In this document: piece after piece, positions 15,154-18,653 of the stretch | Position numbering within the stretch: position 1 is the stretch's first letter | How the letters are laid out: every line of letters starts with the position of its first letter | Origin: Chloroflexota bacterium | GTDB lineage: Bacteria; Chloroflexota; Anaerolineae; Anaerolineales; Anaerolineaceae | Direction of reading: 5' to 3' | DNA: 18,653 nucleotides | Assembly (NCBI GenBank): GCA_019136175.1 | Contig: JAGVUS010000304.1 | Location: 1 to 18,653, forward strand | Notes under the pieces: generated by a model | Told to the model about the DNA's origin: nothing | The model's input: only the letters and a program-made list of their open reading frames with translations | Databases searched by the model: none | Translations under genes and position numbers: made by a program

Positions 15154-16401
15154 TTATTGCAGGGCAATCATTGGCACGGGGACAAATACCAGGATGAAGA
15201 TGACCAGCAACAACACTGCCAGCAGCTTCCTGCGGGTGTCCAGTGGGGTTATTTGATCCAATGGTTCTGCGTGGGCGCGGCCTAGAAAAAAGATCAGTGC
15301 CACCCATAACAGCCATCCCGTCCAGAATAGTGACAGGACTGCCAACCCAATCAGGACGACCGGCAGCAGCTTCCTGGATCGACGCGAGCCCAGCAGGACA
15401 AAAAGAAGATGTCCGCCGTCCAGTTGCCCAGCAGGAATCAGGTTCAAGGCGGTGACCAGCAATCCTACCCAGCCCGCCCAGGCAACCGGGTGCAGCAGGA
15501 TGTCTCTGCCGCCGAAGGGTAGTGGGTGACCGGTGAACAGGTAGGCAATCCAATATTCCAGGTTTGAATGGTTTCCATAGTCTGCAGGAGCAGGCAGAAG
15601 TTCTCCTTTGATGAGGTACTTGGCTGCCAGGTAGAGGATGGAATTGCCTTCGAGTGAGGAGAGGGTACAATCTGCGTTGGGATCCAGTTTTAATTCCTGG
15701 ACGCAAGCCCGGGTTTCTGCTTCACCCGGCAGGGGCTGCACCGGGGAGAGATAGATCCCCAGCAGGAGGATGGGAATTGCTACAATAAGACCGGCAAGCG
15801 GTCCAGCAATCCCAATATCCAACAACATCTTCCGGTTGCGCGGGATTTCACGCATATTGATAAACGCTCCCATGGTGCCAAATGGGCTGATGGGGTAGGG
15901 CAATGGGATGAAATAGGGCAGGGTCACATCCACCTTGTGATGCCTTCCCATCCAGTAATGTCCCATCTCGTGGGCACCCAGGATGGCAATCATGCTTATT
16001 GCAAATTGCCAGCCGCGCGTGAGAATGATGGTCAAAATGGATATGAAATCCATCGGGTCATTTTCACCAATCGCCAGGAAACCACCTGTTACCCAGACAC
16101 TGATCAGGGTCAGGATGAACATCACCAGGTTGGTTTTAGGATTGCTTGGCTTCGGCTTTGGATTTCCCTGGACCAGAATGATTGTCTGTCTTCCTTCTTC
16201 CATCCGAAACAGGGGAGTCACCTGGTACGGTTGGAGTGCCGCAGACAGTTGGTCATAGGCAATTTCTGAATCCAACATCAATTGACCGTGGTATCGTGCC
16301 AGGAACTCCTGTCTGGAATTGCCCAGGGTGATATCTTCAATCCGGAAAACACGGCGGACAGCACTATCCAGAAGTTCGGGTGAGGGGGAAATGTCATCCA
16401 T
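15154..16401 (-). CDS. M50 family site-2 protease (intramembrane zinc metalloprotease)
   Basis: The frame is open back to 16551, but that part overlaps tRNA-Sec, so I choose ATG at 16401 (415 residues); a GTG six bases earlier is an alternative, and neither has a strong ribosome binding site. A soluble N-terminal domain (about 1-90) precedes the membrane core. HEMGH at 144-148 is the zinc-binding HExxH in a helix. NLIPAGQLDGGH (320-331) provides the third ligand Asp328. GTMGAFINMR (175-184) is a typical loop of the EGY/S2P branch. About eight membrane helices are visible. These proteases cleave membrane-spanning segments, often anti-sigma factors or transcription factors; the substrate here is not evident. 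The gene lies directly downstream of tRNA-Sec on the same strand and converges with the D-amino-acid enzyme gene. Confidence 0.88.
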   Translation of the reverse strand: MDDISPSPELLDSAVRRVFRIEDITLGNSRQEFLARYHGQLMLDSEIAYDQLSAALQPYQVTPLFRMEEGRQTIILVQGNPKPKPSNPKTNLVMFILTLISVWVTGGFLAIGENDPMDFISILTIILTRGWQFAISMIAILGAHEMGHYWMGRHHKVDVTLPYFIPLPYPISPFGTMGAFINMREIPRNRKMLLDIGIAGPLAGLIVAIPILLLGIYLSPVQPLPGEAETRACVQELKLDPNADCTLSSLEGNSILYLAAKYLIKGELLPAPADYGNHSNLEYWIAYLFTGHPLPFGGRDILLHPVAWAGWVGLLVTALNLIPAGQLDGGHLLFVLLGSRRSRKLLPVVLIGLAVLSLFWTGWLLWVALIFFLGRAHAEPLDQITPLDTRRKLLAVLLLVIFILVFVPVPMIALQ

Positions 16402-16475
16402 GTTCACATCACATGACCAGATAACTGTCAGGCTGACATTTGCGTTTGGTACGCCTGTCAGCCTGTTGGAAGAGG

Positions 16476-16575
16476 CGGGAATGGATGGGAGTCGAACCCA
16501 CCGCGGCCCGCAACGCGACCCGCCACCGGTTTTGAAGACCGGGAGACCCACCGGGACCTAGCCACTCCCATTCCC
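16476..16575 (-). tRNA. selC: tRNA-Sec (UCA), selenocysteine tRNA
   Basis: The minus strand folds into a 100-base tRNA with the hallmarks of bacterial tRNA-Sec. The acceptor stem has eight pairs (16568-16575 with 16477-16484). The T stem has five pairs (16497-16501 with 16485-16489) and loop TTCGACT, so acceptor plus T stems total 13 pairs. The anticodon stem CCGGT/ACCGG holds loop CTTCAAA with anticodon TCA at 16533-16535. A long GC-rich variable arm lies between the anticodon and T arms. The discriminator is G, and CCA is not fully encoded (CCT follows). It reads UGA as selenocysteine after seryl-tRNA conversion, and it partners SelB in this window. Ordinary tRNA finders can miss or mislabel such genes as suppressor tRNAs. 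Confidence 0.95.
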
Positions 16576-16612
16576 AAGGATACCCCAGCGCAACGGTTTT
16601 GGCAAGAGAATC

Positions 16613-16645
16613 AAAGAGGCGGATTGGATGCCCCGCCTCTTTTTT
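16613..16645. terminator. Hairpin terminator between the aldo/keto reductase and tRNA-Sec
   Basis: A ten-pair stem (AAAGAGGCGG at 16613-16622 with its complement at 16633-16642) encloses ten bases and is followed by T to 16645 on the plus strand. On the minus strand the hairpin starts about 20 bases after the aldo/keto reductase stop, followed by CTCTTTGATTCTC, a weaker U-rich tail. It therefore probably ends the reductase transcript and may also stop transcripts coming from the plus strand. Confidence 0.7.
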
Positions 16646-16661
16646 GTAAATTGGTAGGGTA

Positions 16662-17621
16662 TTATTCCGGGTGATTGCCCAATATCTGTTCGATGCTTTC
16701 CAGAATGTCATCTGTCAATTTTTCAGTGGCTTCGGCGGCACCCAGGTTTTCATCCAGTTGTTCGGCGCGGGTTGCACCTGTAATCACTGAGCTGACTTCC
16801 TTGCGGCGTAAAATCCAGGCGATGGCAAGCTGGGAAGGGGTTATGCCCAAGTCAATTGCCACATCCGTCAGCTTGCGGACAATTTCAATTTTCTCCGGTG
16901 TAATCCGGTTGCGCATCCACGCCATGCTATCCATGGATGCCCGGCTGCCCTCGGGAATACCCTGATTGTATTTTCCTGTTAATACGCCCTGGTAGAGCGG
17001 GCTGAAGGTGGTGAGCCCAAGCCCATATTCCTTGCATAACGGGGAAAGTTCGAGTTCCACCCGGTTGCGATGGAAGAGGTTGTACTGCGGCTGCTCCATG
17101 CTGGGGGGAATCAAACCATATTGGCGGGCAATCCCAATCGCCTGAGCCACCTGTGATGCTTCCCATTCCGAGGTGCCCCAGTAGAGAATTTTTCCCTGGT
17201 GAATCAGGTCGTTCATGGTGCGAACAACTTCTTCAATTGGGGTGTCGGGATCGTACCGGTGGCAAAAATACAGGTCCAGGTAATCGGTATCCAAACGTTT
17301 GAGGGAGGCGTGGATCGATTCCCAGATGTGTTTCCGCGAAAGCCCGCGTCCATTGGGTCCAGGCATGGTTGGCCAGAATACCTTGCTGGAAATGACCAGC
17401 GATGTTCGGGGAAGGTCCTTGATTGCCTTGCCCATGACAGTCTCTGAACGACCATCGGCGTAAACATCGGCATTGTCAAAGAAATTGATGCCCTGGTCAA
17501 ATGCGGAGTGCAAAAGGTGGGAAGCGGAGTCCTCCGCGATCTGATTGCCAAAAGTTACCCAGGAACCCAGTGAAATTTCACTGACTTTTAACCCGGTTTT
17601 TCCTAAACGACGATAGTGCAT
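16662..17621 (-). CDS. Aldo/keto reductase (AKR6-like, YghZ/Kv-beta related)
   Basis: The 319-residue product is full length for the superfamily of NAD(P)H-dependent carbonyl reductases. MHYRRLGKTGLKVSEISLGSW is a classic N-terminus, preceded by an excellent AAAGGAG at six bases from the ATG. The catalytic tetrad is Asp49 (NFFDNADVY), Tyr54, Lys80 (VISSKVFW) and His121 (YFCHRYD). SSVITGATRAEQLDENL near the C-terminus is the usual cofactor-binding segment. The GSWVTFG and MPGPNGRGLSRKHI segments resemble the voltage-gated K+ channel beta subunit/YghZ branch, which reduces aldehydes such as methylglyoxal; the exact substrate is unknown. It lies 45 bases downstream of the broken aminomutase on the same strand and could be co-transcribed with it. 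Confidence 0.93.
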   Translation of the reverse strand: MHYRRLGKTGLKVSEISLGSWVTFGNQIAEDSASHLLHSAFDQGINFFDNADVYADGRSETVMGKAIKDLPRTSLVISSKVFWPTMPGPNGRGLSRKHIWESIHASLKRLDTDYLDLYFCHRYDPDTPIEEVVRTMNDLIHQGKILYWGTSEWEASQVAQAIGIARQYGLIPPSMEQPQYNLFHRNRVELELSPLCKEYGLGLTTFSPLYQGVLTGKYNQGIPEGSRASMDSMAWMRNRITPEKIEIVRKLTDVAIDLGITPSQLAIAWILRRKEVSSVITGATRAEQLDENLGAAEATEKLTDDILESIEQILGNHPE

Positions 17622-17666
17622 TTGTACTCCTTTCTTTCCGGGTGTTTGTGCACCCTGTAATGTGGA

Positions 17667-18653
17667 TTAATCTTCCTCGCCTGACCCAATCCCGCGGGGC
17701 AGCCATTTGGCAGGATCGGAACGCAGACGGTGCTGTCCACCACCGCGATTGTGCAGTTCATCAAATCCTTCCGGTTTGATAAACATGTTTTCACCATCCA
17801 GTAGGGAAGTAACACCACCCTGGTTGGGCTCTTCCCGCTTGTTCTGGCAATAGCTGCAGGTCTTTGGATCGTGCGGATGATACTGGATCGGCTCTTCGTA
17901 GGTTGTAATGTATCCCTCGTAGTTCCGAAGGATAATTTTGTGATCCGAGTAGCTGACCAGATAATTGGGCATGACTGGAATTTTCCCGCCTCCTCCGGGG
18001 GCATCCACCACATAGGTGGGGACGGCATAGCCCGAGGTGTGCCCGCGCAGCCCCTCAATTATTTCGATCCCTTTTCCAACCGGGGTGCGGAAATGCCCGG
18101 CGCCTTCCACCAGGTCGCATTGATAGAGATAGTATGGACGGACGCGAATTCTGACCAGGTCGTGGACAAGCCGCCGCTGGATGTGGACACAATCATTTAC
18201 ACCCGCCAGCAACACCGACTGGTTGCCAAGAGGAATGCCTGCCCGGGTAAGCTTATCGGTCGCCTGTTCCAGTTCGGCGGTGATTTCATTGGGATGATTG
18301 ACATGGATGTTCATCCACAGGGGGTGATATTTTTGTAACGTATCACAGAGTTCATTTCAATATGGGGGATTTCCCGCAAGCGCCGCAGCAATTCATCCAG
18401 CAGCTTGGGTGCCAGGGTCAGCGGATCCCCGCCCGAGAGCAGGACGTCCCGCACCTGGGGGGTGTTCTTAAGATATTCAATCTGCATATCAAATTCCGCC
18501 CGCGAGAAGGTGGCATTGGGGTCGCCAACAATCCGGGATCGGGTGCAGTACCGGCAATAGGAAGCGCACTGGGTGGTAACCAGCATTAAAACGCGGTCCG
18601 GGTAACGATGAACCAGTCCCGGCACAGGTGAGTGGCGGTCTTCTGCCAGGGAA
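17667..18653 (-). pseudogene. kamA: Lysine 2,3-aminomutase (KamA), 5' partial, disrupted by an internal deletion/frameshift
   Basis: KamA is a radical-SAM, PLP enzyme that converts L-lysine to L-beta-lysine. The upstream fragment (18653 down to about 18356) reads SPVPGLVHRYPDRVLMLVTTQC and then CASYCRYC, the CxxxCxxC iron-sulfur motif, followed by VRDVLLSGGDPL. The downstream fragment (18353 to 17667), in another frame, starts ELCDTLQKYHPLWMNIHVNHP and continues through the PLP-lysine motif VDAPGGGGKIPVMPNYL and a late CSYC zinc-type pair. Between IPHIE and ELCDTL, family members carry about 18 residues (xRIGTRxPVVxPQRIT-like); here only two bases (18354-18355) remain, so roughly 52 bases are missing and the frame breaks, giving a stop at 18311-18313. 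The rest is well conserved, so the break is recent or an assembly/sequencing error. The 5' end lies outside the window. Confidence 0.88.

Noticed and set aside
15132..15172. Small palindrome TCCTGACTCAGGA and AGGA/TCCT hairpin before TTTTTATT between convergent genes
   Set aside because: Stems of only four to six pairs are too weak to call a terminator with confidence.
16402..16551. N-terminal extension of the M50 protease
   Set aside because: It would be encoded by the tRNA-Sec gene itself; its sequence is low-complexity and not protease-like.
16577..16605. Minus-strand TTGCCA - 17 bases - TATCCT, a good-looking promoter just before tRNA-Sec
   Set aside because: The -10 box ends one base from the mature tRNA 5' end, so transcription would start inside the tRNA. 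It may be chance, or the tRNA may be made from an upstream start.
18311..18356. In-frame TGA in the aminomutase as a possible selenocysteine codon
   Set aside because: The conserved upstream and downstream parts are in different frames and conserved residues are missing between them, so it is a deletion/frameshift, not Sec decoding.
1..18653. CRISPR arrays, insertion sequences, integrase or phage genes
   Set aside because: No regularly spaced repeats, transposase motifs or terminal inverted repeats were seen on either strand.

Overview
The window looks like chromosome from an anaerobic, diderm-unlike bacterium. My best guess is Chloroflexota, class Anaerolineae. That is inference from protein flavour, tight operons, moderate GC and the mix of genes; no taxonomic marker is decisive. 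The organism decodes UGA as selenocysteine, because the window holds both selB (8204-10102, +) and a selenocysteine tRNA with anticodon UCA (16476-16575, -).

Layout. (1) 1-10102, + strand, one tightly packed likely operon: a 5'-truncated fold-type II PLP enzyme, an unknown 196-residue protein, a dihydropyrimidinase/hydantoinase (hydA), three overlapping genes for proteins resembling the membrane arm of complex I/Mrp antiporters, a long coiled-coil protein, and selB. (2) 10116-11475: a consensus sigma70-type promoter, a leader of about 115 nt, rplU, rpmA, and an L31 gene whose product carries an extra C-terminal domain resembling the RNA polymerase alpha-subunit C-terminal domain; a strong intrinsic terminator closes the unit. 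(3) 11501-13921: promoter, a nine-heme membrane-anchored c-type cytochrome and its b-type cytochrome partner, probably a quinol/periplasm electron-transfer complex. (4) 14028-15137: a D-serine dehydratase/D-threonine aldolase-family PLP enzyme. (5) 15154-18653, - strand: an M50 intramembrane protease, tRNA-Sec, a bidirectional-looking hairpin, an aldo/keto reductase and a broken lysine 2,3-aminomutase that runs off the window end.

How they fit together. selB and tRNA-Sec form two parts of the Sec-insertion machinery; selA, selD and a clear selenoprotein are not in the window. hydA and the PLP enzyme suggest ring opening of cyclic ureides/pyrimidines and amino-acid catabolism; the aminomutase and D-amino-acid enzyme point the same way. 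The cytochrome pair suggests menaquinone-linked respiration or electron export.

The most unusual items are the L31-alphaCTD fusion, the complex I-like membrane module in which the family lysines are largely replaced, and the frame-breaking internal deletion in the aminomutase. There is no gene-free stretch over 300 bases, no CRISPR array and no recognisable insertion sequence.
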